DNA from: CAZLBC01 sp964557575
GTDB lineage: Bacteria > Planctomycetota > Phycisphaerae > SM23-33
Length of the DNA stretch: 25,328 bases
Reading direction: 5' to 3'
Assembly: GCA_964557575.1 (NCBI GenBank)
Contig: CAZLBC010000072.1
Coordinates: 1 to 25,328 of the forward strand
Both the position numbers and the translations under genes were made by a program. The notes under the pieces were generated by a model, which saw only the letters and a program-made list of their open reading frames with translations, did no database searches and was not told the DNA's origin. Shown here one piece after another: positions 8,732 through 15,745 of this stretch (positions within the stretch are counted from its first letter, which is position 1; the number at the start of each line of letters is the position of its first letter).

Positions 8732-9532
8732 TTACCGCGATGCGATAGCCGGCACTTCTCCGTTTTCATCCCCGGCGGGATAGATGACCTCCAGTCCCAC
8801 GGACGCCAGGAACTCCATCCAGTCGCCGGCGGGGCGCCGGTCGGTCACCACGCAGTCGATCGCGCCGAAGTCGACGATCTTGACCAGCGAGGGGCTCACG
8901 AACTTGCTGTGATCGGCCACCAGTATGGTGCGGCGGGCGTGGTCGACGGCCAGGCGATAGAGGGCGGCGCTCTCAACGTCGCCGGCGGTCACGCCGAAGT
9001 CCGTCCCCAGGCCGTCGGCGCCGATGAAGGCGGTGTAGCCCCGGAGCTGGTCGAGGGTCGCCAGGGCGAGGGGGCCGACAGTGTCGAGCCGGTCCGGGCG
9101 GTACGTCCCCCCCAGCAGGATCACCTCGATACCGGGGCAGTCGAGCTCCAGCGCGAGCCGGGCGGAATTGGCGATGATGGAAAGGTCCCGCTTCTCCTTG
9201 AGGAACGGCGTCATCGCGAAACAGGTCGTCCCGGAGTCCAGGTAGATCACGTCGCCGTCGGACACCAGCCGGGCGGCCAGCCGCCCGATGACGCGCTTGG
9301 CCTCGATGTTCCGCGTCTCCTTGGTCCGGAACGAAAAGTCGATGGTCCGCGGCAGGACCGCGCCGCCGAGGACCTGCTCGACCTTCCCTTCCTCGGCGAG
9401 GGCCTTGATATCGCGGCGCACGGTGGCCTCGGAGACGTCGAGCCGGGCGGCGAGATCCTTTATGGTCACCCGGCCGCCCCCGATGGCCTCGTCGTAGATC
9501 ATCTCGCGCCGCTGTTCGGTGTTGATACTCAT
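8732..9532 (-). CDS. DeoR/GlpR-family transcriptional regulator
   Basis: A 266-residue repressor-type protein. The N-terminal winged helix-turn-helix (about 6-58) contains the DeoR signature with VSEATVRRDIKAL. The C-terminal DeoRC effector domain (about 75-235) shows YLDSGTTCFAM, LLGGTYRP, FIGADGL and VADHSKFV, the fold that usually senses a phosphorylated sugar intermediate. It is encoded 50 bp upstream of the E1 fusion and divergently from E2-E3, so it is the obvious local regulator and probably also controls itself. There is no Shine-Dalgarno before the ATG at 9532. A promoter with its -10 at 9542-9547 would start transcription about 3 nt before that codon, suggesting a nearly leaderless message. 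Later ATGs would cut into the helix-turn-helix, so I keep this start. Confidence 0.93.
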   Translation of the reverse strand: MSINTEQRREMIYDEAIGGGRVTIKDLAARLDVSEATVRRDIKALAEEGKVEQVLGGAVLPRTIDFSFRTKETRNIEAKRVIGRLAARLVSDGDVIYLDSGTTCFAMTPFLKEKRDLSIIANSARLALELDCPGIEVILLGGTYRPDRLDTVGPLALATLDQLRGYTAFIGADGLGTDFGVTAGDVESAALYRLAVDHARRTILVADHSKFVSPSLVKIVDFGAIDCVVTDRRPAGDWMEFLASVGLEVIYPAGDENGEVPAIASR

Positions 9533-9541
9533 TGCGCACGC

Positions 9542-9570
9542 AGAATACCATTATTTTGTGCGCTTATCAA
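9542..9570 (-). promoter_or_regulatory. Predicted sigma70-type promoter for deoR-type gene and E1
   Basis: On the minus strand TTGATA (-35, 9565-9570) and TATTCT (-10, 9542-9547) are separated by exactly 17 bp. The expected start near 9535 is about 3 nt before the regulator's ATG, in line with the absence of a Shine-Dalgarno there. Confidence 0.55.
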
Positions 9571-9577
9571 CACATAT

Positions 9578-9594
9578 ATGAAATGTTTTTGCAT
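9578..9594. promoter_or_regulatory. Predicted operator site 1 (inverted repeat)
   Basis: ATGAAA, 5-bp spacer, TTGCAT: a near-palindrome of 17 bp (5 of 6 arm positions match). It lies just upstream of the -35 of the regulator promoter and exactly 42 bp from site 2. The DeoR-family product encoded next door is the likely binder; that is inference. Confidence 0.55.
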
Positions 9595-9602
9595 TATTTT
9601 GC

Positions 9603-9631
9603 TTGACTACTGCATATATATGAAATATTCT
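9603..9631 (+). promoter_or_regulatory. Predicted sigma70-type promoter for E2-E3-PHP-aldolase/SDR-MDR operon
   Basis: TTGACT (-35, 9603-9608) and TATTCT (-10, 9626-9631) are separated by 17 bp on the plus strand. The expected start near 9638 gives a leader of about 45 nt before the E2 start. Operator site 2 covers the -10, as expected for repression. Confidence 0.6.
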
Positions 9632-9636
9632 TTCAT
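9620..9636. promoter_or_regulatory. Predicted operator site 2 (perfect inverted repeat)
   Basis: ATGAAATATTCTTTCAT: perfect 6-bp arms ATGAAA/TTTCAT around a 5-bp spacer. It overlaps the -10 of the E2 promoter. The sequence around it aligns with that around site 1 over about 25 bp with few mismatches, at an offset of exactly 42 bp, or four turns of the helix. Confidence 0.6.
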
Positions 9637-9681
9637 TTATAGAGTGCAAGCCCCCCTCCGGAGAGTATCGCGTAAGGACAA

Positions 9682-10935
9682 ATGACAATGACGGACAAGA
9701 ACACGGAAACACCGGAATCGATCACCCCCGTACTCCTGCCCCAGGTGGGAAACGACATGGAAGAGGGGACCCTCGTCAAGTGGCTCGTGGCGGAGGGCGA
9801 CCGCATCGAGACCGGGCAGATCATCTTCGAGGTGGAGACCGACAAGGCCTCGATCGAGATCGAAGCGGACAACGCCGGGCGGGTTGCCCGGATTGTTGTC
9901 CCGGAGGGCGAAACGGTTCCCATCAAGACGCCCGTGGCCTACCTCGGCGAGGACGACGACGCGGTAGAGCATTACATCGCGCAGGCCGCCGCATCCGAAC
10001 CCGCCCCGGAAACGGCGAAGCCCAAAGAGACGCCGCCCCCGAAACCGGCGGGAACAAAACCCGAAACCCCGAAGCCCGCCGCGGCGGCAACGGGCAGAAC
10101 GGCCGTTTCACCCGCGGCCCGGCGGATCGCGGCCGAGCGGGGCATCGCTATCGCGGCGGTCGGCGCCGGCAGCGGCCCCCGGGGCAGGATACTCTCGACC
10201 GACCTGCCGGCGGCCGGCGCGCCGGCCCGCGGGACCGCGGCCCCGATCAGCCCGGCGGGCGCGGCGATCGGCGGCGAGGAGGTCACCACCGCACTGCCGA
10301 AGATGCGAAAGGCCATCGCGCGGAACCTGGCGGCCAGCAAGCAGACGGTGCCGCACTTCTACCTGCGGCTGACCATCGACGCCGGCCCGCTTATGGACTA
10401 CTACCGGCGGCACAAGGCCGCGTTCCCGCTCTCGGTCAACGACGTGATCCTCAAGGCCTGCGGGGCGGCCCTGAGCGAATTCCCCGCCTTCCGCAGCCGG
10501 ATCGATGACGACGTCCTGGTCGAACAGCCCCGCGCGGGTATCGGGGTGGCGGTGGGAACCGACGACGGGTTGCGGGTGCCGGTGATCCCGGATGTCGACC
10601 TCCTCGGCATCGAGGAACTCGCCGCCGCGAGCCGCCGGATCATCGCCGAGGCCCGGGAGGGAAAACTCTCCGCGGCGGCGGGCGTCTTCACCATCAGCAA
10701 CCTCGGCATGTTCGGGGTGAAGGAATTCTCGGCGATCATCAATCCCCCCCAGGCCGCCATCCTCGCGGTCGGCGCGATCAGGGAGGACGTCATCGTCGAA
10801 CACGGAGCGATCAGGCCGGGACGGGTCTGCACCTTCACCCTGAGCTGCGATCACCGGGTAGTCGACGGGATCATCGCGGCGCGCTTCGCGGCGCGGCTGA
10901 AGGAGATCCTGGAAAATCCGGGCATCCTCGATTAA
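9682..10935 (+). CDS. 2-oxo acid dehydrogenase E2 component (dihydrolipoamide acyltransferase)
   Basis: A 417-residue E2 that carries the acyl group from E1 on its lipoyl arm and transfers it to CoA. Domains in order: one lipoyl domain (about 14-90) with the lipoylation lysine Lys55 in ETDKASIE; an Ala/Pro/Lys-rich flexible linker (about 102-140); a peripheral-subunit-binding domain (about 142-176, SPAARRIAAERGI); a second short linker; and the catalytic domain (about 203-417), with DHRVVDG providing His391 and Asp395. Two starts are possible: ATG at 9682 lies only 3 nt from the AAGGA Shine-Dalgarno, while ATG at 9688 has a better 9-nt spacing, so the protein may be two residues shorter. It is the first gene of the plus-strand operon, 52 bp before E3. 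Confidence 0.94.
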   Translation: MTMTDKNTETPESITPVLLPQVGNDMEEGTLVKWLVAEGDRIETGQIIFEVETDKASIEIEADNAGRVARIVVPEGETVPIKTPVAYLGEDDDAVEHYIAQAAASEPAPETAKPKETPPPKPAGTKPETPKPAAAATGRTAVSPAARRIAAERGIAIAAVGAGSGPRGRILSTDLPAAGAPARGTAAPISPAGAAIGGEEVTTALPKMRKAIARNLAASKQTVPHFYLRLTIDAGPLMDYYRRHKAAFPLSVNDVILKACGAALSEFPAFRSRIDDDVLVEQPRAGIGVAVGTDDGLRVPVIPDVDLLGIEELAAASRRIIAEAREGKLSAAAGVFTISNLGMFGVKEFSAIINPPQAAILAVGAIREDVIVEHGAIRPGRVCTFTLSCDHRVVDGIIAARFAARLKEILENPGILD

Positions 10936-10987
10936 AACTCCTGTTTCGTATGCACGTAACCACAGAGAAACCGTACGGGAGAACAGC

Positions 10988-12388
10988 ATGAAGGACCAGT
11001 ACGACATCGTCGTCATCGGCTCGGGACCGGGCGGGTACATCGCCGCGCTCAAGGCCGCGTATCGCGGGGCATCGGTCGCGGTCATCGAAAAAGATCACGT
11101 GGGGGGGACCTGCCTGAATGACGGCTGCATCCCCAGCAAGGCCCTCCTGGCCGCCGGCGAACTCCTGAACCGCCTGGAGGCCGGAAAGAAGCTGGGTGTA
11201 TCGGCCGGCGAAACGTCATTCGACTGGACCGCCCTCCAGAAACACAAGGACCGCACCGTCCGCCGTCTCCGCAGCGGGATCGGGAACCTCTTCACGGCCC
11301 GCGACATAGACTATATCGAGGGAACCGGCCGGCTCGACGGGATCGGGGCGGTGATCGTGGAAGACGGCGACGGTAAAACGGCCCGGATCGAGACGAAGAA
11401 CGTTATCATCGCCGCCGGCTCGCGGCCCGCCCGCATACCCGGCTGGCCGGAGGACCCCGAGACGGTCTGCACCACCGACGAGGCCCTGCACTGGGACGCG
11501 CTGCCGGCGTCGCTGCTGATCGTGGGCGGCGGCGTCATCGGCTGCGAATTCGCCTGCATGATGCAGGATTTCGGCGTTGAAACCACGGTGGTCGAAATGC
11601 TCCCGGGACTGCTGCCGGAGATGGACGAAGACCTGGGGGCGGAACTGGAAAAGATCTTCACCCGCCGGAAGATTGCCGTCCATACGGCCACGAAGGTCGA
11701 ACAGCTCTCCACGACCCCCGGCGGAATAACGGCCGCACTCTCCGGCGGGGACGCGATCGCGGCCGAGAAGGTCCTGGTTGCCGTCGGGCGGACGCCCGCC
11801 ACCGGCGACCTCGGCCTGGCATCGGCCGGCATCGAAACCGACCGGGGGTTCATCCGGGTCAACGACCGCATGGAGACCGGCGCCGCGGGCGTCTACGCCG
11901 TCGGCGACGTGACGGGCCGGTGCCTGCTGGCCCACGCGGCAAGCGCCCAGGGCGTCTGCGCGGTGGAAAACGCCCTCGGCGACGTCACCCCGCTGGACGC
12001 GAGTATTCCCTACGCGGTCTACACCTACCCCGAGGTCGCCGCCGCCGGCCTGACCGCCGCGCAGGCCGAAGAGCGCGGGCTGCCGGTGAGTGTCGGGAGG
12101 TTTCCCCTCGGCTATCTCGGCAAGGCGATGGCCGTGGACGCAACCGAGGGATTCGTGAAAGTCGTCAGGAACAGCGAGACCGACGAGCTGCTCGGATTTC
12201 ACATGATCGGCCACAACGCCACCGAAGTCGTCGCGGCCGCGAACGCGATGATCGACCAGGGCGAGACGGTGACCGACGCGGCCGACATCGTCTTCGCCCA
12301 TCCCACGATCGGCGAATCGCTGAAGGAGGCCCTCGAGGATTCTTTCGGCGCCGCCCTGCACCTGCCGCCCCAGCGGGAGGCCGAATGA
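10988..12388 (+). CDS. lpdA: Dihydrolipoamide dehydrogenase (E3)
   Basis: A 466-residue flavoprotein that reoxidises the dihydrolipoyl arm of E2 using NAD+. Visible motifs are the N-terminal FAD-binding GSGPGG (11-16), the redox-active disulfide GGTCLNDGCIPSK (Cys42 and Cys47), a second Rossmann motif VGGGVIGCEFA for NAD, the FAD segment YAVGDVTG, and the C-terminal dimer-interface HPTIGE (His438, Glu443), whose His-Glu pair acts in catalysis on the partner subunit. Length and order are standard for the family. GGGAGA lies 6 nt before the ATG. Its TGA overlaps the ATG of the PHP gene (ATGA), so translation of the two is probably coupled. E3 can be shared by several complexes, but this copy is clearly dedicated to this operon. 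Confidence 0.95.
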   Translation: MKDQYDIVVIGSGPGGYIAALKAAYRGASVAVIEKDHVGGTCLNDGCIPSKALLAAGELLNRLEAGKKLGVSAGETSFDWTALQKHKDRTVRRLRSGIGNLFTARDIDYIEGTGRLDGIGAVIVEDGDGKTARIETKNVIIAAGSRPARIPGWPEDPETVCTTDEALHWDALPASLLIVGGGVIGCEFACMMQDFGVETTVVEMLPGLLPEMDEDLGAELEKIFTRRKIAVHTATKVEQLSTTPGGITAALSGGDAIAAEKVLVAVGRTPATGDLGLASAGIETDRGFIRVNDRMETGAAGVYAVGDVTGRCLLAHAASAQGVCAVENALGDVTPLDASIPYAVYTYPEVAAAGLTAAQAEERGLPVSVGRFPLGYLGKAMAVDATEGFVKVVRNSETDELLGFHMIGHNATEVVAAANAMIDQGETVTDAADIVFAHPTIGESLKEALEDSFGAALHLPPQREAE

Positions 12389-13695
12389 CAACCGAAGAAA
12401 CGCAACACGCGGATCCGGCGGCGCTCATCAGATCGATCGGTACGCCCGAGGATTTCCTCGACGCCGCCGAAGAACCGTCCCGCGCCGCCGACCGGCTGAA
12501 ATCCAATTCACACATACACCTGCCGCCGAACTTCTCGGCCTTCGACTCGGTCGCGGCGGCCGTCGAGCAGGCCGCCGCCGAAGACGTGCGGCTCGTGGGC
12601 GTGACCAACTACTACGACCACCGGGTCTACGGGGAGTTCGCCCGCCGCGCCCGCGGCGAGGGGATATTCCCGCTCTTCGGCCTCGAGATCATCGCGACCG
12701 ACGAAGGACTCGCGGATGCCGGCACGCTGGTCAACGATCCCAACAACCCCGGCCGGTACTACCTCTGCGGCAAGGGGGCCCCGGGCGTCTTCGATCCCCC
12801 CGCCCGGGCCCGCGACCTGCTCGACCGCATACGCGCCGGCGACACGAGAAGGATGGCGGAGATGTGCCGCCGGGTCGGCGCGGTCTTCGCGGCCGCCGGC
12901 GTCGATATCACCCTCGACGGCGCCGACGTAATCGCGATGGTCGTCGACCGCCACGGGTGCCCGCCCGACAGCGTGACCATACAGGAGCGCCACATCGCCA
13001 TGGCCTACCAGCAGCGGCTCTTCGAAACCTTCCCCCGCGCCGCCGACCGGCCGGACGTCCTGGCGCGGGTCGCCGGCACGGCGCCGGAGGCGGAGACCGC
13101 GGACGACCCGGTCGCGCTACAGGGATTCCTGCGCAGCCGCCTGATGAAGGCCGGCCGCCCCGCCTTCGTGGAGGAGGCGTTTCTTTCCCTGGACGAGGCG
13201 CAGGAACTGATCCTGGCCCTGGGGGCGATCCCCTGCTACCCGACGCTTGCCGACGGGACCGCCCCGATCTGCGGGTACGAGGACCCGGTCGACCGGCTGA
13301 TCGACAATCTCCGGGACCGGAATATCCACCTGGCCGAATTCATCCCCACCCGCAACAGCCCGGCCGTCCTGGGCGACTACGCGCGGGCCCTGCGGGCGGC
13401 GGGCATCGCGGTCGTCGGCGGGACCGAACACAACACGGCGACGGCGCTGCCGATCGAGCCCCGCTGCGCGGGCGGGGTACCCGTGCCGGCCGACGTCGCG
13501 GATATGTTTCGGGAGGGGATGTTCGTGGCCGCCGCCCACCAGTTCCTTACCGCCCACGGGCGGCCGGGCTTCGTCGACGCGGCGGGTAACCCGGCCGGCG
13601 ATTTCGACGCGGCCGAAGACAGGATTCGCCGGTTCGCCGCCGTCGGCGCGGCGGTCGTCCGCGCGTACCGGCAGACAGCGGGAGAAGACGCATGA
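12385..13695 (+). CDS. PHP-superfamily metal-dependent protein, putative phosphoesterase
   Basis: A 436-residue protein with PHP-domain hallmarks: NSHIHLPPNFS near the start (His43 and His45 as HxH metal ligands), VTNYYDHRVY (Asp78, His79), GLEI (Glu101) and GGTEHN near residues 345-350 (His349). PHP domains bind two or three metals and mostly hydrolyse phosphate esters (histidinol phosphatase, nucleotide phosphatases, polymerase-associated PHP). Between about 120 and 330 is a long, mostly helical insert that I do not recognise. The ATG overlaps the E3 stop, the TGA overlaps the next ATG, and GGGAGG precedes the start, so the gene is tightly embedded in the operon. A sugar-phosphate or acyl-phosphate substrate is plausible from context, but this is inference; a hydrolase acting on a C-C or lactone bond is not excluded. 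Confidence 0.75.
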   Translation: MTTEETQHADPAALIRSIGTPEDFLDAAEEPSRAADRLKSNSHIHLPPNFSAFDSVAAAVEQAAAEDVRLVGVTNYYDHRVYGEFARRARGEGIFPLFGLEIIATDEGLADAGTLVNDPNNPGRYYLCGKGAPGVFDPPARARDLLDRIRAGDTRRMAEMCRRVGAVFAAAGVDITLDGADVIAMVVDRHGCPPDSVTIQERHIAMAYQQRLFETFPRAADRPDVLARVAGTAPEAETADDPVALQGFLRSRLMKAGRPAFVEEAFLSLDEAQELILALGAIPCYPTLADGTAPICGYEDPVDRLIDNLRDRNIHLAEFIPTRNSPAVLGDYARALRAAGIAVVGGTEHNTATALPIEPRCAGGVPVPADVADMFREGMFVAAAHQFLTAHGRPGFVDAAGNPAGDFDAAEDRIRRFAAVGAAVVRAYRQTAGEDA

Positions 13696-15725
13696 GCCGG
13701 CGGCCGACATTCAGCGACAACGCAGACCCCTTCGAATCACTCGTCGCGCTCAGCCGGTACTGCGGCGGCGATCCCGCAATCGTCCTCGCCGGCGGCGGCA
13801 ACAGTTCCCTGAAAGACGCGGAAACGCTCCACATCAAGGCGAGCGGTACCGCCATGGCCGCCATCGACGCAGACGGTTTCGTTGAGCTGAAACGACGGAA
13901 CCTCGAAGACCTGCTGCACGAGACGCCCCCGGGGGACGTGACGGCACGGGAAGCGGTGTTCAAGGAGCGGGTGATGGCCGCGCGGGCACATCCCGAACGC
14001 GGCCGCCGGCCGAGCGTCGAATCGGTGCTCCACCACCTGGTTCCCGGGCGGTTCGTCTTTCACGGACACCCGACGCGGGTGAACATGGTCACCTGCTGCG
14101 CCGACGGCGAACGCATCGCGGCCGAGCTGTTCGGCGACGACATTGTCTGGATGCCCTACTGCGACCCGGGCTGGACACTCAGCCGCGGGCTGCAGGAGGC
14201 GCTGGCCGCGTGGCGGGAGCGCACCGGGCGGGAGCGCCCGGCGGCGGTCCTGATGCAGAACCACGGCATCATCGTCAGCAGTGACGACCCGGCGGAAATC
14301 CCGGCGCGCCTGGACCGGATCATCGACGGTATCGACGAGAAGCTCCCCCCCGCCGAACCGTCGTCGGTGTTCGGCGAACCCCGCGCCGTCGAAGACGCCG
14401 ACGGGCTTATCTGCGCGGTCGCCCCGGCGCTCAGGGCCCTCCTGGCCGAAGACCCCCGCCGTCTGCCGGTGGTGGTCTTCGACGACGCTCCCCTTGCCGC
14501 CGCCCTGGCGGCCGGGGAGCACGGGCGGGATTTCGCCGACCGGTGCGCCCTGACCCCCGACCAGGTGGTCTACTGCAAGAACCGGCCGCTGTGGTTCGCG
14601 CCGCCGAATGACCGGGCGACGATCGTCGCGTCCCTGAAAAAGGATGTCGACGCGTACCGCGCGGCACACGGGTTTCCGCCCGTCGTGACCGTTGTCGCGG
14701 GGGCGGGCATCCTGGCGGCCGGCGATTCATACAAAAGCGCCGTGACCGCCGCCGACGTCTACCGCGACGCCCTGGCCGTAACGGCCGGCGCGGAGGCGCT
14801 CGGCGGGGCCGCGCCCCTGCCGGAGCGCGACGCGAAGTTCATCGAGGACTGGGAGGTCGAAAGCTACCGCCGCACAGTCGCGGCGGCGGGCGGCGCGCCG
14901 GGGAGACTCCGCGGCAAGATCGCCCTCGTGACCGGCGCCGCGCAGGGCTTCGGCCTGGCAATCGCCCGCCTCGTGGCCGCCGAGGGCGCGCACGTCGTCC
15001 TGGCCGATATCAACGTTGCGGGAACCGAAGAGGCCGCCGCGGAGATATGCGGGCGGCGCGGCGCGGGCCGGGCGACGGGCCTGGCGATGGACGTCACCGA
15101 CGCGCAATCGGTCGCCGCGGCCGTTTGCCGGACGGTGAGAACCTACGGGGGGCTGGACCTGCTGGTATCAAACGCGGGGGTCCTGAAGGCCGGCAGCGTC
15201 ACTGAAATGCCCGAGGAGGATTTCCGGTTCGTCACGGACGTCAACTACACCGGGTACTTTCTCTGCGTCCGGGCCGCCGCCCCGGTCATGGCCGCGCAAC
15301 ACGCGGCACGCCCGGACTGCATGACGGATATCGTGCAAATCAATTCCAAGAGCGGGCTGGCCGGGTCCAACCGCAACGCCGCCTACGCCGGCAGCAAGTT
15401 CGGCGGTATCGGGCTGACCCAGAGTTTCGCCCTCGAACTGATCGCAGACGGCATCAAGGTCAACGCCGTCTGCCCGGGGAATTTCTACGACGGCCCCCTG
15501 TGGAGCGACCCGGAAAACGGCCTGTTCGTCCAGTACCTCAACACGGGCAAGGTCCCCGGCGCGAAAACGATAGAAGACGTCAGGAAGGCCTACGAAGCCA
15601 AGAGTCCCATTCATCGCGGGTGCACCGCGGAAGACGTGATGAAGGCCCTCCTGTACCTGGTGGACCAGACATTCGAAACCGGCCAGGCGCTGCCCGTCAC
15701 CGGCGGGCAGGAAATGCTGAGATAA
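13692..15725 (+). CDS. Bifunctional class II aldolase / short-chain dehydrogenase fusion (RhaEW-like)
   Basis: A 677-residue fusion. The N-terminal class II aldolase/adducin domain (about 10-215) has GGGNSSLK (34-41), SG (51-52), a PSVES glutamate (Glu110), the zinc-type HGH pair (His124, His126) and MQNHG (His191). A middle segment (about 216-400) repeats part of an aldolase-like fold. The C-terminal SDR (about 405-677) has TGAAQGFG (414-421), an acidic Asp439 after beta-2 that favours NAD, NAG (494-496) and YAGSK (Tyr565, Lys569); its end, LPVTGGQEM, recalls sorbitol-6-phosphate dehydrogenases. The same architecture in Bacillus and other taxa cleaves L-rhamnulose 1-phosphate and oxidises the released lactaldehyde. 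A ketose-phosphate aldol cleavage coupled to NAD-dependent oxidation is therefore expected; the exact sugar is unknown. The start overlaps the PHP stop (ATGA). Confidence 0.85.
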   Translation: MSRRPTFSDNADPFESLVALSRYCGGDPAIVLAGGGNSSLKDAETLHIKASGTAMAAIDADGFVELKRRNLEDLLHETPPGDVTAREAVFKERVMAARAHPERGRRPSVESVLHHLVPGRFVFHGHPTRVNMVTCCADGERIAAELFGDDIVWMPYCDPGWTLSRGLQEALAAWRERTGRERPAAVLMQNHGIIVSSDDPAEIPARLDRIIDGIDEKLPPAEPSSVFGEPRAVEDADGLICAVAPALRALLAEDPRRLPVVVFDDAPLAAALAAGEHGRDFADRCALTPDQVVYCKNRPLWFAPPNDRATIVASLKKDVDAYRAAHGFPPVVTVVAGAGILAAGDSYKSAVTAADVYRDALAVTAGAEALGGAAPLPERDAKFIEDWEVESYRRTVAAAGGAPGRLRGKIALVTGAAQGFGLAIARLVAAEGAHVVLADINVAGTEEAAAEICGRRGAGRATGLAMDVTDAQSVAAAVCRTVRTYGGLDLLVSNAGVLKAGSVTEMPEEDFRFVTDVNYTGYFLCVRAAAPVMAAQHAARPDCMTDIVQINSKSGLAGSNRNAAYAGSKFGGIGLTQSFALELIADGIKVNAVCPGNFYDGPLWSDPENGLFVQYLNTGKVPGAKTIEDVRKAYEAKSPIHRGCTAEDVMKALLYLVDQTFETGQALPVTGGQEMLR

Positions 15726-15745
15726 CACGGCTTGAGGAGAACACG

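Noticed and set aside
6291..8783. Long plus-strand ORFs of 422 and 404 codons opposite the E1 gene
   Set aside because: They are antisense shadows in GC-rich coding DNA, with no family motifs and low-complexity Arg/Val/Gly composition; the E1 fusion on the other strand is clear.
10108..12391. Long minus-strand ORFs of 325 and 391 codons opposite E2 and E3
   Set aside because: Antisense to well-defined E2 and E3 coding sequences; no recognisable domain and no ribosome-binding site.
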